64,000 bases of DNA from Brachynemurus nebulosus (GCA_035578155.1 JAPWDM010000014.1:6808001-6872000); one strand, 5' to 3'. Shown: positions 1 to 14,070, counted from the stretch's first letter. Translations and numbers: made by a program. The notes: generated from the letters alone by a model not told the origin.

Positions 1-2120
1 ATTAAAAAATTTTACATCGAAGTTTTCAATTATCGTTGATTAATAGTGTAGTTGATTGATATTTCTTAATTAAATTTCATTAAATTGTTTAACAGTATAC
101 ATAAAGCATTCAAGAAAGATCACAGACAAAAATACAGAAATTTTTCCCTAGCACATATTTTCCAAGAATTTTTAAAGAGACATAACTATACAATTATATA
201 AATAGAAATTAAAAAAAAAAATATATAATTACAGGTAACTCTCTCAAAACACGGTTTCCCTTGAATTTTTTAATGGAATTTGTTTTAGCTATTATTCACA
301 ATTTTCTATAAATAACTCCTTTATCCCTTAGTGACTGAAATCTCCACCTCTCAGCAAATTTGAAATAAAAACGAGACTGAAAATCCTACAACTCTGTTGA
401 CTGCTTCAGTATATGCACTGCAAATAATGAATATAAAATATTTACACGATTTAAACATACGATAAGCCCCATAGAAGCAAGAAACCCTTGAGGATCTCGA
501 AAAATGGTAAGAAATACAAGTTCGACAATTAAGACAATTATTGTAATATTCTTAAACACTAAAGAAAGCTAACAAATAGTTTCCGAAACTTGCGACTCAT
601 AACTATTAAAATATTTTTGAACGTAGAATTACGATTGGAAGTCTTAATGGCACAACAAACCCTCGATTAAAAATATTCTGTTGAAAACATTTCTTGGAAC
701 TTCATCTCCGTTTTTACAGTAACTCTGTGTTTCATGCAGACGACATAGTTTTACGTAATCCGGCATTTTTTGGAACATATCTACCGTGTTACAGGAAGAT
801 TTTCTGTAATCTTCCCGTAACATAAAAGTACCAATCTCTAAACGACTGCATCTAATTTATTTGTGCAGAAAATCAAATTAAAAAAAAAAAATAAAGCCTT
901 TTAATGGCATTTTCTAATTGAAAAAATTCTACATTTATATAGTACCTTTGATAAATTAAACCCTCTAGCGAATATTTTTTAATTTAGATTTAAAAATTTT
1001 TTTATTTCTATTTTAGTTTTACGTTCCACAAAATTTATGTTTATGACGTGTAAGTACTTAATAGATGAAAATGTACATGTATATCGGAGTAGACACGATA
1101 TTGTGGTTAATTACTATGTACTACGTTGCATATGTGTATGCAGATTTAATTTAAACTATGAGAATTGCAAAAATAAAACAAATGCTTTAATTACAAATTT
1201 TTCACTAATCAAAAAAATTATCACTTATCCGCTTTCGTTGCGCTGAAAAGCGGGAAATATGTACGGAATCTAATGACGTTGGAAATATTTATAAAAAGCT
1301 AAGAAACATTTTTTTGCCGAATTGAAAAAAAATTATTTTGGTTACAAATATCCTTATGATTAAAAGTACACACATCGGCATAATTAGTGGAACATACAAA
1401 ATATCTCTAAAAATCGAGAAAACCATTTAATTTTGAGAAACTATTAGTCTTATTTAATTATTCAGTTAAAATTACATGTTGATAAGTCGATATACCTTTA
1501 TTTTCGTTAGCAAAAGCAATTCACCATATAAAATGCCAAATTTTTGGAATCTTTTGTCGTCTAAGAATCATTTAAGTTAAAGACTATTTAACAAATAGAA
1601 AATGAAACACAGCGTTTTAATACCGCGTGCTTCCCCTTGTGCTCTCAGAATAATGTTATCTATAGTCTCCTGAGTCAATCTTTGCCCTTCTTTAATTACG
1701 GCAGTCCGAAGCTCGACCACATTGAGAAGAAACGGCAATTGAGTTCGAAAGTGACAGACCACTTAAAGAGATTTGCATCAATGATAAATAAGAACAATTC
1801 AATGAAAAGTCAGCTGATACATCACTTCAATATTATTTTAAGTGAAAATGTTTTTATATTTTTTTTTATGTACCGCTAATTATGCCGGTGTGTGTATTTT
1901 GTTTAACAAGGACTATAAGTGTTATTTTTATGACCTCGGATACAGTTTGAGAATTTGAGGCTGAAAGCCAAGGCATATTAAGTACTCATGGCCACAAAAA
2001 TTATCTTACTAGCCGAGTATGAATAAGTAATTTTTTGCAACCGAAAAAATGATGAATAAATTGACAAAAATGATTAAAAAATATATGGGAAATGCAATTT
2101 TAATAAAAACGAATCCAAAT
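1..2120. other. AT-rich DNA, no gene seen
   Basis: Low-complexity AT-rich sequence with short A and T runs. Open frames at 1037-1246, 1577-1762 and 1637-1879 are short, overlap on opposite strands and have no recognisable motif. No repeat ends or RNA genes were recognised. Confidence 0.6.
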
Positions 2121-2129
2121 ATTTACTAT

Positions 2130-2260
2130 TGACGGTAAGCGAGTAGTTAGGTTCTTAGGAAGGTAAATAAACGTTTATGATCTGTTATTTTTTTGTAACT
2201 ATACCTACTATGTAAACGCCAACTTACGATTCAAGAGATATAAGAAATATAATTGTATAA
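2130..2260 (+). repeat. Dispersed repeat shared with 41560-41830
   Basis: This stretch carries the order 'gacggtaagcga', 'gttcttagga', 'ctgttatttttttgtaact', 'tatgtaaacgcca', 'acttacgattcaagag'. The same order recurs twice in tandem at 41560-41830, also on the + strand. It is a non-coding interspersed repeat of unknown class. Confidence 0.6.
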
Positions 2261-2752
2261 ATAACATGCGTAAATCATGCGCAGAAATATAGACTGTAGA
2301 TTTATAATTGAGGTTTAAAATTGTTTTTAATATTAACTATCACTCTGATTCCGGCAGCTAGATATTTCGACGCCATAAATTTCGTTATTTATTTAATTAA
2401 AGCAGTAGATAATGAAAAAATAGAAATTAATAAATAAAATAAATTAATTTAATTAAAGAATACCAGCTGTTTCATCAAAAACACTTATAGCCATTTTAAT
2501 TTTACACAATTAAAAAAGCAAATGAAGAAATGTTGTATTCGCAGTAAAGAAATAAATTATGATGTTTTAGACCAGTGATTCATTTTAATATTAAAATTTG
2601 TACTTTTAAACTGCGTTTAACATTCTTTATTCTTATGTACATAATATATTTTAACAACCACGAGTTGGCAGTTGATGAATAATAAAAATTTAACACGTTA
2701 ATTGCCATGAGTCATTATGACGAGAAGCCCAATACACCAATATATCAATAAC

Positions 2753-2881
2753 TGTAGCTCGCTCTCTGTCTAGGTACATTAGGTACGATAGGTATTCCAA
2801 GGCTACCGTTGATCTGCTGCATAATACGTAATATATTCGCTCTGGTACCTACAGTGCCTAAATAGAGATCGAGCTATACTT
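2753..2881. repeat. Small foldback (MITE-like), ~130 bp
   Basis: Two roughly 40-bp arms are imperfect reverse complements. The left arm begins TGTAGCTCGCTCTCTGTCTA and the right arm read backwards begins TATAGCTCGATCTCTATTTA; both continue through a TAGGTAC motif. No ORF and no clear target-site duplication. Confidence 0.5.
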
Positions 2882-3546
2882 TATTAGTGTACACATTATA
2901 CGGAATTGTCGATGTAGTACAACGTTGTGTCGTAGTTGCGGGTTTTACTAGATCCTTTCTGATTGGCTGTAAGTAATAAAGGAAAACGATTATAATGATT
3001 CAGATAATTGATCTTTGTCTAGCTGACTTAATTTCGAAAGTCGGATTTACATATATTAAAAAAAGAATTTAAATATGAAATAACTATTTCGAGTTTAAAA
3101 AAAAAAAAAAAATTGTGATAGGTAATTAGTAAAACCAATAATGACTATTTATATAATTGTATGTAAGTTTTGTAATATTCGTATAAGTACTCGAAAAAAA
3201 ACTTTAAGAACAATGTTTGACTTTTTTCGTGTAAAACTGATTTTACTGCCCTTACTGCCAACTCGCATTTGTCAAAATATACTTGGTACATGTATAAGTC
3301 TACGTCATCCTTTAATTTCGTAAAGGGCATAGACACATAAAACAATACTGAAAGCAAGTAAATAAGAAAAGTAGAAGGTATCTGGGTGGACTATTTTATC
3401 AAAGTTATCCCGAATGAGTTATACAGGATGTCTCTAATAAAATTACTAGTATAGAGGATGATTTTGCAAATGGTGTAAAATAGCTTCGACTAAATTAGAT
3501 GAATTATGCAGAAGCACTAGACGCATCGAATTCTATAATAATAATA

Positions 3547-4346
3547 GGGAAAGTGTACCTAATATCACACATCTTCTTAATATCGCACATCCCCATATTG
3601 CCACTGGTAAGTGTTATATCCTGGTAACAATCAGTCTAACTCTTTTCCCTCTGGCAGTCATTAGACGAGGCCAAGTGTTGAACGAGATTGGTGACTTTTG
3701 TATTTTTTGTAAAACTTTTTTTAATTTTTTTGATTGCAAATATTTTGGAGGTGTTACTTATGCATCAAATTATTCGATGAGTGGTAAGTGATATTTATTT
3801 GTCAATTACAACAGTAACTTCTCTATTGTATAATTTGTATTTTCATATTTATAATATTAGTTTATGACATATTTCAAGCTGAAAAATCCGCCATATTTAT
3901 TTCTCATAACACCCCAAATATCGCCCACCCACAGTAATCATAATATCGCACTATACGATATTAGGCACGCTAGCCCAATCATTTAAATCAAAAAAGAGGT
4001 CAAGCTCGGAATGAAACGGAATAAGCTGGATTTTCGTATACACCCTTATTTTGGCCTAAACGTTCCCTCAAAAGTCTCATAAGATCACGGGTGATCGTCC
4101 TTAGATATTGAACGTCAAAGGTCGTGAAAAGGGGTTTTGTGGAAATATCTCGGTCCTTTTGTCTCAAATCGTTTTTGTATTTTTTATAAATTTTTAGCTG
4201 TTTTGGATCTAGTTCTAGATGTAGTTAACTCTCTACAGTTTGAACTGATGAAGACGACAGCGAGAATGACTGTGAATGTCCCTATTGTGGTTAGTCGTAT
4301 TCAACAAACAAAAGAGCGAGAAGTGCGCCTTATCGATTAGGCCACC
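3547..4346 (+). mobile_element. Decayed Tigger/pogo-type element, copy 1
   Basis: This is the inverted counterpart of 40056-40892, colinear over about 800 bp with roughly 80% identity by eye. The outer end reads GGGAAAGTGTACCTAATATC and repeats 'CTAATATCGCAC' just inside. Near 4250-4310 the + strand encodes the acidic, cysteine-bearing tail DEDDSENDCECPYCG followed by a stop, nearly identical to the tail coded in copy 2. Upstream coding sequence is broken by stops. The distal end present in copy 2 is missing here, so this is a truncated copy. Assignment to Tigger/pogo rests on end style and the CxCPxC tail, and is an inference. Confidence 0.6.
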
Positions 4347-5334
4347 AAACTGCTTTTTCGTGTGCCACTCCGCTTATTCCGTTAATGTTTATTTTCTAAC
4401 CGGAAAAAAATGTTTTGTTATAGAAGTTTTTTTCCAGCTTATCAGTTACTTCTATAACAGCTTAAACAGAGAAAAAACAGTAGTTACATCTATCTATAGC
4501 ATCAACCAACAATATTTCACAAATCAGCAACTTCTGCTTCAATAATTATTGTAGGTACATAGAATTATTTTAATTTAATAAAATTTCTTTTACAAAACGT
4601 TACAACAGGAACAAAAAAAGCTTTTAAAATTTATTTATTACGCTGAACACATAGGTACCTACGAGGGAATAACGCAAAGGCAAAAAGTTAAAAACGTCGG
4701 TTGTGTGCTCCTTAACGCTTAAATAAATACGTTGTTATTAGTGAAAAAGTTAAATTGCCACTCTTCGCTATAATCAAATTCATTTAAAATATACGCAAGA
4801 ATAAATACACGAGCGGCAATATAATATTGCAGAAAGAATTCGATTACGTTGATTATAAGTTTATTAACCCTTTCAGGTTTTGTACATAATGTAGATAGAC
4901 AATTATTAAAAATTTGAATTTATTTTTTGAACTGTTGCAGTTTTTACTACAACAAAATTTCAATACTTGTTATAACGGTATTTAACAACTCTATAAGCTG
5001 TTACGTCTTCCCAAGAGCGGATACAGGGAGGTGGGGATTGTCATGGGTATCATAACCCTCTGAATAGAAGTGAATTCAAATTTTGTCGTGCTTTATTGGA
5101 TGACAACAATTTTATTAAAATTCCGTAAAAACCGCAAATAAGATGACATAATGATGAAACTGAAAGTTGTTCTCTTCTTTTTTAGCAAAATTAGGCACAT
5201 AGGACTACGTACTAGGGAAAAGACTCTACTGTACTAACATTGCGTACGGCGTAGCAGAAGACTACTGTACCCAACACTAGTTTTACCTGCACGCATATCA
5301 AGACTTCAACACCGAGTACTAGCATCACCACGGT

Positions 5335-5395
5335 CCGGTGGAGCAGTGCTGATGTGATCGGATCACCAAGGGCCCGGGTTCAATCCCCACCGGCA
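5335..5395 (+). repeat. tRNA-derived SINE head (Pol III promoter-like)
   Basis: GGTTCAATCC at 5377-5386 fits a Pol III B box, and an A-box-like stretch (TGGAGCAGTGCTGATG) starts about 40 bp upstream. CCGGTGG at the start pairs with CCACCGG at the end like an acceptor stem. The internal arms do not fold as a proper tRNA, so a tRNA gene is unlikely and a SINE head is the better reading. The SINE body and its 3' end could not be delimited. Confidence 0.5.
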
Positions 5396-5447
5396 ACGAC
5401 GGCCTAAACCATTTTTTTTAATTTCTTTTTCATTCCCCTTTTATATA

Positions 5448-5810
5448 ATGGTAGAACATTCAGGAATCATCGAGAATCACCTAGAAGCTCCATATCGAAG
5501 AAAACAACTACATCACAACAACAGCACGTCATGACCAAATGAGTATATAAGTCGGTTGCGGTAGATGGTGGCAATCAGTTGTAATCAAGTGCTACGTCGG
5601 CGACTAAGGAGGATCGAGTGTAGGAGCCAGGAAAAAGTGCAGTGGAAGCAAGTAGTGAATCAGTCAAGTGGACATTGTGGACAATCGAACAGAATCAGTG
5701 GAACGATTGAACTTAGAATAAATATTCAATTAATAATCGTTGTTAAATATATCGTAAAATTGTTTAATAAATTGTTGTTTAAAAAAAATATTATCTTTTA
5801 TTTCAAAAAC
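5448..5810 (+). mobile_element. Possible solo LTR (gypsy-like)
   Basis: The segment has LTR-like order: a 5' part with 'gaatcatcgagaatcacctag', a TATA box in 'gagtatataagtcgg' (about 5540), an R-like region with repeated 'agtcaagtg/aatcagtgg' strings, then AATAAA at 5719 and a T/A-rich tail. Insect gypsy LTRs share this arrangement. No matching second LTR, primer-binding site or target duplication was found, and exact ends are unknown. The open frame at 5565-5921 that crosses it has no recognisable domain and is not called as a gene. Confidence 0.4.
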
Positions 5811-6699
5811 TTTAGTGGAACTTTGAATGCTCCAAAAGCTTTTCGTCGCAAAACGAAACCAGAGTACCACAACAAGACTTCTGTCGGATCAATTATGTTT
5901 ATAAGAAGAATTAGGTTATAATGATGGTAAAAATGAAAAACTCCTATCCAGATCATCCTAATTCAACCAGGGACTCTAATTTAAAACGCTTCAGTAAGGC
6001 TTACGTTGAGAAAAAGAAAGTTCTATAATTTGGTAGCGTTATCAAAATAGTGAGTGATAAAATGACGAAACTGGAAGCGAATTATAGATTTTCAAAGTGA
6101 CGTAGCAACTCGGAATGGACATCATACGAATTTTTGAAACAAAATATACAAAAATCCATAAATAACAAGTTTGTGTAATAGCCAAAGCTACGTATCCTGG
6201 CGATAATTAGCGCATGGTAGGGACAAATATATTTGAAAACATGTGATATGAGACCAATTTCCGATATTTTCGCTAATTTCCGATGGTCATTTCAATAGTT
6301 CATTACTTATTTTTTTGGGAGGAAATTTTTTAAAAATGGGTTTTACTCCCGGGGCCTGTTATTTCTCTCCACAGCCCTGTTACTCAACACAAAAAAAATC
6401 TTTCTGCCAATGACGATCATACTCATTTTTATTTAATACCAATCCATAATCTGCTGAGAATACATTTGAGGGATTTTCTAAATATTCATTTTTCCAAATA
6501 TGAGAGAAATGTATTGTAATCCAATTAAATGCTGATGCTGATGTAGTTAATGTTTTAAACTGTGGAAGGCAACTTGCACGAAATCATAAATAATTTATTC
6601 ACATTTTTCATTCCCTCCTTTCTTCTCTTTTTAATCATCACGCATACTGTTTAAATTCTTCTTTAACGATCTTTCAAGATACGTGGCCCTAACTAGTTA

Positions 6700-7131
<432 letters not shown>

Positions 7132-8009
7132 ACTCAAAACTTAATTTATTTTTATCTAATTCCCTTTTATGCAACATATAAGTAATAATATTTGCCTATA
7201 TACAAAACTGTCATCGTTCGGTAATAAATAAAACATTCGTGTAATGATGCTTTCTGTCATACATAAAATAACAAACAGTAAAATGTTCTCAAAACAAAAA
7301 ACGTATCTAAAACAAAACGAAATAAAATTTTACATCTCAAAAATGAACTAAAAAAAAGAAAGAAAACAAAAAGTAGAATTTTGTTTCTCAAAATAATTTA
7401 TTTATACAGCGTAAAAAGATATTCATTCCACCTTTTTCGCTCTGTTCTTCGTCGTGTACCTGTGTCTTCGGCACTTGCTATTGCGCGCAATTGATATCTT
7501 AAAAGTGATCGTGAGGAAAAGTAAGATGTTACACTTAAATAGCATTCAATTTATATGAATGTTGTTCGTTTTTGTATTTACTGTGTATATGAAGATATTG
7601 GATAGAAAGTAGTAGTGAGTGTCTTTATTACAAAGCAACATTTATACTCTTCATCTTAAAAGCAACAGCAAGTCGGAAACACCACCCCCCACTTAAACGT
7701 ATCGTTTGAAAAAAAAATATCACTTTAAAGGGCAGAAAAGAGTGGAAACGATACAATGTGTCTGTGTTAGTAGAATCTACTTCTGCAATCTATGGAAATA
7801 TTTGACTTGTTGTAAAGATAAACTATTTGTATCATAGATAAATGAACATATTAAAATTATATGCAGGTCCGATCCTGGCCACTTGGCCGCCTTTGTTCTT
7901 CCAATGAAAATGCAACCCGTAGAACAAAAGAATTTTACAATCATAGCGCGTTTTTCTGCACTATGATTTTTTTTTTTTTTTTTGAGATGTTACAAAATTC
8001 GGTAATTAG

Positions 8010-9095
8010 TTAAAAGTGGACTCCACCAATTTTTGGCTATAAAAATAAAGTTAATGGTCCGATTTTAATGATTTTATTTTTAAAATGTTCAACATTACGG
8101 GGGATTAGTTACAAAAAATCCTAGAACTCGATACCAATACTGGAAGTGCTGAGAAACTAACCGAATATTAATAGACAGTTTCCATTACTCATCTTTAAAT
8201 ATACTATTTTAATGGCATGCTGTGGGTTTGTTGATAGAATTATATGAAAAATGGACGGGACAGAACCATTGAAACCTCATTTTCAGGCGAAGGGTAATTA
8301 AGTAACTTTGGAAAGACTACACATCAGAATCCCCAATTAATTATTTTTTTGAAAAAAAAATTTTTTGTCGTAAATGGAAAGATCATATATAAATTTTATA
8401 AGAAAACTGTCTTTAGTTTTTTTTTTTTTTTTTTTTTTTTAAACGTAATATTTCAAAAGTTTTATCAAATTAAAAATAAATTTTTAAACTTAGAACCGAT
8501 AACGTGCCGACAATTTTCGAGCACATATGTGACGTCATAATGGAAACTTACCTAAAAATTCAATGTAATTTTATTTTGAATTTTGTATTGAATATATGTA
8601 TTACCATTATGACGTCACAGACATCGCGACTTTTGTATTGCTGCTTATAACCAAATAAAATTTTTTGAAATATTCTAAGTTTTAATTACCTAATTTCTTA
8701 TTTATTACATATTATTTTTAAAATTTTTTTCGCATCAATTATCAATATTATTTTTTTATGATATACATAGTACTGAAATAAAACAAACAAATAAATGATA
8801 ATTATTTTTATTTAAAAATCCAGAGGTTTGAATGGTCCTGTACCATCCATTTTTTTACTTACGAGTAATATTCAACATTGCTTAGAGTTAAAAAGTAACA
8901 GTGCCAATACGCATACATAAGTGGAATAAGAAAAAAATTTGTGATTATTCAATTTCTACAGTTTTTCAGCAATTTCAGTACTGGTATTGAGTTCTAGTAT
9001 TATTTGTAACTAATCCCCCTATTTGTAACGTTTCATTAAAAACAATCGAACAGTTCAGAAGTTATGCCGCTTGGTGCAATCTGGTGACACACAAA
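8010..9095. repeat. Large degenerate foldback element
   Basis: Left-arm strings recur inverted on the right: CCCCC/GGGGGATTAGTTACAAA (8098 and 9015), 'actcgataccaatactgg' versus 'actcaataccagtactga', and 'atggacgggacagaaccatt' versus 'atggatggtacaggaccatt'. Arms are about 240 bp with many differences. The centre has a poly-T tract (8418-8440) and a second, tighter inverted repeat. The right side runs into GGACGGACGGACAGAC, common next to insect interspersed repeats. No transposase frame is visible. Confidence 0.6.
8528..8619. repeat. 16-bp perfect inverted repeat containing CRE-like TGACGTCA
   Basis: TGTGACGTCATAATGG (8528-8543) is exactly repeated in inverse as CCATTATGACGTCACA (8604-8619), 60 bp apart. 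Each arm holds the palindrome TGACGTCA, the consensus CRE/ATF site. It lies at the centre of the larger foldback, so it may simply be the inner part of that element; regulatory function is not shown. Confidence 0.75.
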
Positions 9096-9099
9096 CGGA

Positions 9100-10260
9100 C
9101 AGATAAATGGACGGACGGACAGACACCAAACCAAAATTGTTTAGGAAGCTCTAAAAAATAAAATGTGCGTGAAAATTTTCATTTTGGCGGAAATGACTTT
9201 TAAATTTCAAAAGTTATCACAATGGTACCGCTACTTTAGTGTAATCTCGGAAGAAAAATTATTATTGACCACAGTAACGAAAAACAAATTTACAACGAAA
9301 GTTGCGTAAGTCTTTCGCCGTGTGAGGTCCCAGAAAATGCGAGATTCTGTGCACGCCTTGTACCATTTTTAGTCTCTATCTTGAAGTAGAATTTACACCG
9401 GGTATATAGTATGTAGGTATTCTTTTCTATATAGATACAGTATAGTCAATTACTTTGAATAATTCTTAAAATGGCTAAATAAAATGTTTCTTTCTTCATC
9501 TTTATTGAAAGAAAAACAAACTATTGACTTTAAAACGGCTCTTTAACATAATAATGGGTAAATAAATTTCTTTTTAATTTTCTCTAAAAGAAGCCACTCT
9601 TGAAATGGAATACAATTTGGTTGTGTGTTGTTTATCTTAATGAAAAATGTTTTCACAACCGGTAATGCAATTTCTATATTTCTTGGAAGTTAATAAAATG
9701 TCATTTTTATATAAAGGAGCAATAGAATTACTTAAGAAATGTAGGCAAAAGGTACCAGAGCTAAAATAAACGGCACAAATATCATAGAAGAAATGTGGGA
9801 TGAATAGAACAAAATGGTATCGCGATTGACTTACATACTCCTTACAAGATATAATAATTGTCATTCTTATTTATACCTTTAACCTTTAAATGATTAAGAC
9901 GAGTTAACTTGTCCTGCAATATGGCGGTTCAAAATGCAGTGATATGTACATATTCACTGGTACAGGTCCTGCCATCTGTGACAGATTTTCCGAAATACCG
10001 TATAATTCTAAATAATATTTAATTTTATCAACATAGTTTAGTATAATTTATATTTTGTAAATTCCTAGAGTTCATTTTTTTGTTGTTGGGATCTTTGATT
10101 TTTTTTCTTTTTCTTTTATTGTAACCTTATCTATTGTACTTATCACTGCAGTAATTTCTCCATAATTATGGTTTCTTTAAAAGGGTTAATATTTTTTTTT
10201 TTAAATAAATTTATTCTATATACATTTTATGTACAGTAGACACAATCATCAGAGGTTTCG
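9100..10260. other. AT-rich DNA, no gene seen
   Basis: No end sequences, tandem arrays or convincing coding frames were recognised. The 75-aa frame at 9637-9864 (minus) has no known motif. Confidence 0.5.
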
Positions 10261-10266
10261 GTTATC

Positions 10267-11031
10267 TACAGTAACCCCTGTACTTTAGATAACCGAAACT
10301 TCGGATACTACAGAGGCTCAATGTACCTATTTTGAGATTATAAAAGTAACCATACAAATTTATGTGACCAAATTAAAATATACAGCATATCCTCTTTTAT
10401 GTGGTGGATGTAGGGAAAAGATCGTAAAAGTGAGTTCCAAAACTTCATAAATAGCTATAAAAAGAATTATTTACTCCAGATTCCAAAAAAAAAAAATGTT
10501 ACGCGGATCGGGGCCTCCTAAAAAAATTATTATAAAAATACGTAACTCAAAACGCTCAAAACGTCACAATTTACTCAAATGTTGCTTTCTTAAACAAAAT
10601 AGAGCATTAACTTACATATGAGTAATACATACAGATACATATGAATACCTGTGTTAAAAAAAACTTAATGAGCAATAACTTATATTATTATACATTCTAC
10701 TGATTAAATGCATAAAAACAATCAATAAGTAATTTTATTGATAAATTATCGCAAATTAGTGTTTAAATTTGTTATTTTCTCTTGATTTTTATTCAAATTA
10801 TACATTTTAATAGCCATTTTTTTTAAATACCGCATAAAAAAGGCGTATTTTACCCTTTTATTCCCACTTAGACCAATTAATATAATTTAGCTATAGAGAG
10901 AAAATTACAGTCCTTAACACTCAAATTACAATTTAGAAAATTTGTAAAAATAAAAATTAACTCATGAACCACCTTGAATAAATCGAAGGTACTCGGACAA
11001 CCGGTACTAGGATAACCAAATGTGTACTGTA
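10267..11031. mobile_element. Tigger/pogo-like MITE relic
   Basis: Outer ends read TACAGTAACCCCTGTACTTT on the left and, inverted, TACAGTACACATTTGGTTAT on the right, followed on both sides by variants of GATAACCGnnACTTCGGATAC. TA at both edges fits a TA target duplication. There is no transposase frame. Its inner part (10380-10700) is shared with 31270-31560. Confidence 0.5.
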
Positions 11032-11158
11032 ACATCAAAAATGGCAGTTTAACTTACATTCCGATAGACGGCACAACAGTACGTCACTTTCTCCATTTGT
11101 CATGTGCAAATAGCTATTTTAAGATAAATTATTTCATAAAATTTTAACAATATACCAT

Positions 11159-11603
11159 GTGAGTTTTTTGAGAGTTGCCGTTTTTATTACAACCAAATTT
11201 GTATGATAGAAATGGTACTGAAAAACATTCTTTTCTTGGATGTAATGGAAATATAACCAACCAGAACACTGTCGGTTGAAGTAGCCTCAAGTACATATGC
11301 ATATTTTTGCCACCTAACTGCTAAATTAAAGCAAAATTAAAAAATTAAACTTGGTTAAAAATTTTTTTTTGCTTATTTATGTTGTTAATTAATGCATTAG
11401 ATCAGTTTTTTCGAAAAATTAATATATAATCTCATTTAAAAATCTATAAGTTTGAATGCTAGCTCCAAAACCATAAGAGCTATAAAGCTCCTGATTATAG
11501 CAATCGGTTGTCCCCGTCGATATCTACAACTCTTATTTGAACAGTCTTTCGATTAAATCAACGGTTTGGCTGTAATAAACATGGAAACTCTCAAAAAACT
11601 CAC
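11159..11603. mobile_element. MITE with GTGAGTTTTTTGAGAGTT ends
   Basis: The left end GTGAGTTTTTTGAGAGTT recurs inverted at 11586-11603, and the inner strings 'tttttattacaaccaaa' and 'tttggctgtaataaaca' extend the inverted repeat to about 40 bp. No ORF. The right half is repeated in direct orientation at 49165-49330, so this is a multi-copy family in the window. Confidence 0.65.
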
Positions 11604-11609
11604 GCAGTA

Positions 11610-13290
11610 TACAATCTTCTTTCAGTTATACAAATTATATAAATATTTCAACTTTGGCATTTATTTAGTTTTTGTTCGTTTGAAAATTTCAACCAATATT
11701 AATATTAAAATACGTATTTTTAAGAGGTGTGGTAGGTACTGAAATATATATACCAACAAACTTTACGTTATGTTTACAGGCTCTAATAAAACGTATGTTG
11801 AAATAATTTCTCGTTGAGATTTATGACTTTAATAATACATAGACGATAATAAATTACCATAAAATGTTTTTGTGATAATAGAAATAAAATTTGCCGTCAA
11901 ACCGACAATGTTTTCCTATGCTCTACGTTTCCGTGTATAATTTTCAAGAAGCTGCCGCAAAGGATTTTAATGTGAAATTATATTAAAAAGATGAGTAGCA
12001 GGTGCGATAAAGGAAAATGTTTTTAAATAGGAATTTTCTTGTAAATGTTTCAGTTTAATTTTGATTTTTATAAAAAATATATTTCAGACGAAGCATTCAA
12101 ACAAGGGCAGAAATCAAATTTTCTGATAATAAAATATGTATTATAGAAGAAATGCTAGCCACAGTGTTACCATGATTTAAACACGTTTTTCACGAAACTC
12201 TCTTTTGCAAAACGGGTGTACAAGATATGTTCAGAAAAACAGTAGTTTTGAGAATTCTTTGCGCAAAATAAAAAAAAATTAAATTACTTTTCTGCAACTA
12301 TGAGGAAATAGTACTATGGTGTTAAATATTTCTTCTTGTACAACCAGTTGAGCTACATCATGTGCACTATCAGTAATGCACCAAGGACAACATTATAATA
12401 TATGCAGTGTGATGTAACTGCCACAAAAATTAGTGCCCACTAAACTTTTTTTAATATTTAGGGGAGAAACACCTTTAAACAAGCGAAAATAAAAGCAATT
12501 TTGACAAGAGAAATTGATCTGTGGCTTTAAAGTGTTACAACATTTTTTTTTCTATATAAACAGCGGCTGCAGAAGCATTTCATTGTAATATTTCTCTTCG
12601 TAAGTTCCCAAATGGCTGACTTTTTGTTCGTCAAAATTATTACATAAAAGATTCCAAAAATAAAAAAAAATTCCTGATGTTAATGCATATAAAATGTTAG
12701 TGAAAAAAATTAAAAAAGTAGAAGATTGAGGTATTTATACGATAAAAATTTTTAATTTCCATAAAATTTCCGTTTATTTTTATATTAAAAAAAAATTTTA
12801 GTAGCTTTTGAGCGAGAACGTCAGCCAATTGTAAAAATGCTGTTACAAGAAAAACCGTGTGTACGTGTGAATATATGACACAGGCGTACGAATAAGCCAA
12901 AGATGCTATTTCATATTCTCAGCTTAGCGGCTAAAAGATACAAAGAACTTCAATTATTGCTCTGAAAATTTGGAAATATATTTTGGAGATATTTTGGAGA
13001 TAAATCTTTTTTTTTAAAATTCTTAAGATATTTGTTCATTTAAGTAGTTGTATTCGTTGACATGTGTGACAAATAAATGAATAGCTAAAAATCAATTAAA
13101 TTAAAGACGTATTTAATTAAGATAAATTAAAATTTAAAAAAAGGCATGATAAAAATAGTAAAAACATTTTAGTTGTCTGCAACAGGTACATAAACAGACC
13201 ATTAGAATTAAATTTTCTGATAGTCGATAAGATTTCAAAAAATTTTGGAAGTTTGATGAAAAAAACATGTTTTGCGACTACTGCTCTAAG
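11610..13290. other. AT-rich DNA, no gene seen
   Basis: Nothing recognisable on either strand. The frame at 12697-12900 (minus) is phenylalanine/asparagine-rich, as expected of AT-rich non-coding DNA. Confidence 0.5.
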
Positions 13291-13294
13291 GCTA

Positions 13295-14070
13295 AGGTCA
13301 CATTGGAAGCGGGTACGTACGACTTAATTTGTCTAATGTAGTCGTGAGACTATTTTCGTCCAAGAAAGTGGTCACACTGTTAGCGTATACTTACGTAAAT
13401 TTATTTTAAAAATAAATCCGTTAAGAGATTATTTGTTTCTCGATAATAATATAATATAATTAATTATTCTCTGATGAAAAAAGCAAATCGAAATTTTTAG
13501 GTTTATGAATTATACAACAGAAGATCTACTGACGGTGTATTTCGAAAATTATTGCCACATTTGAAAATAGATAAAAACAGTTTTGGACAACAATGAAGGA
13601 ACATTTAATGCTTCCGCAACTTCTAACCAAATTTCTCTGTTATGGTACTCTTTTTTCTTTAGTTCCCTAATGGTTCCCTTTTAGATAACAGAATTATTAA
13701 TTTTTCTATATTCATTTAAATATATCCTTAATATATCAAATAATAAGTTTTACAAAATTGTAATTTGGTACTAAAAAAATTGTAACAAATGAAAATATCC
13801 GTTAAAATTCAAATAGTATTCATAAGTAATTGTATTACTTTTACTTAAGTTGCCTATCTTTTTTATCTTCTACACGTACGACTAGTGCGAAAAAAACAAA
13901 CTTTTTTGTTTCAATTTTTAACACTGACGACTACGTAAGTGTGCGCAAGAATAACTCGTATCTAGTGTGACCAACTTCGTTCATTTACATTGTTGGTTTC
14001 AATCAAACGTGTACGTACAAGTACGCGCGAGTGATTTGTCGTACGTACCTACCCGCTTCCAATGTGACCC
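13295..14070. mobile_element. PIF/Harbinger-like MITE, ~775 bp
   Basis: The left end reads AGGTCACATTGGAAGCGGGT and the right end inverted reads GGGTCACATTGGAAGCGGGT; both continue into ACGTACGAC. Sub-terminal strings ('gtcacactgttagcgta' and 'gtatctagtgtgacc') extend the similarity. Flanking triplets TAA and TAG suggest a decayed 3-bp TWA duplication, typical of PIF/Harbinger. No transposase frame survives. Confidence 0.65.

Noticed and set aside
5565..5921. 118-codon basic frame
   Set aside because: It lies mostly in a probable LTR, ends in low-complexity sequence and has no known motif.
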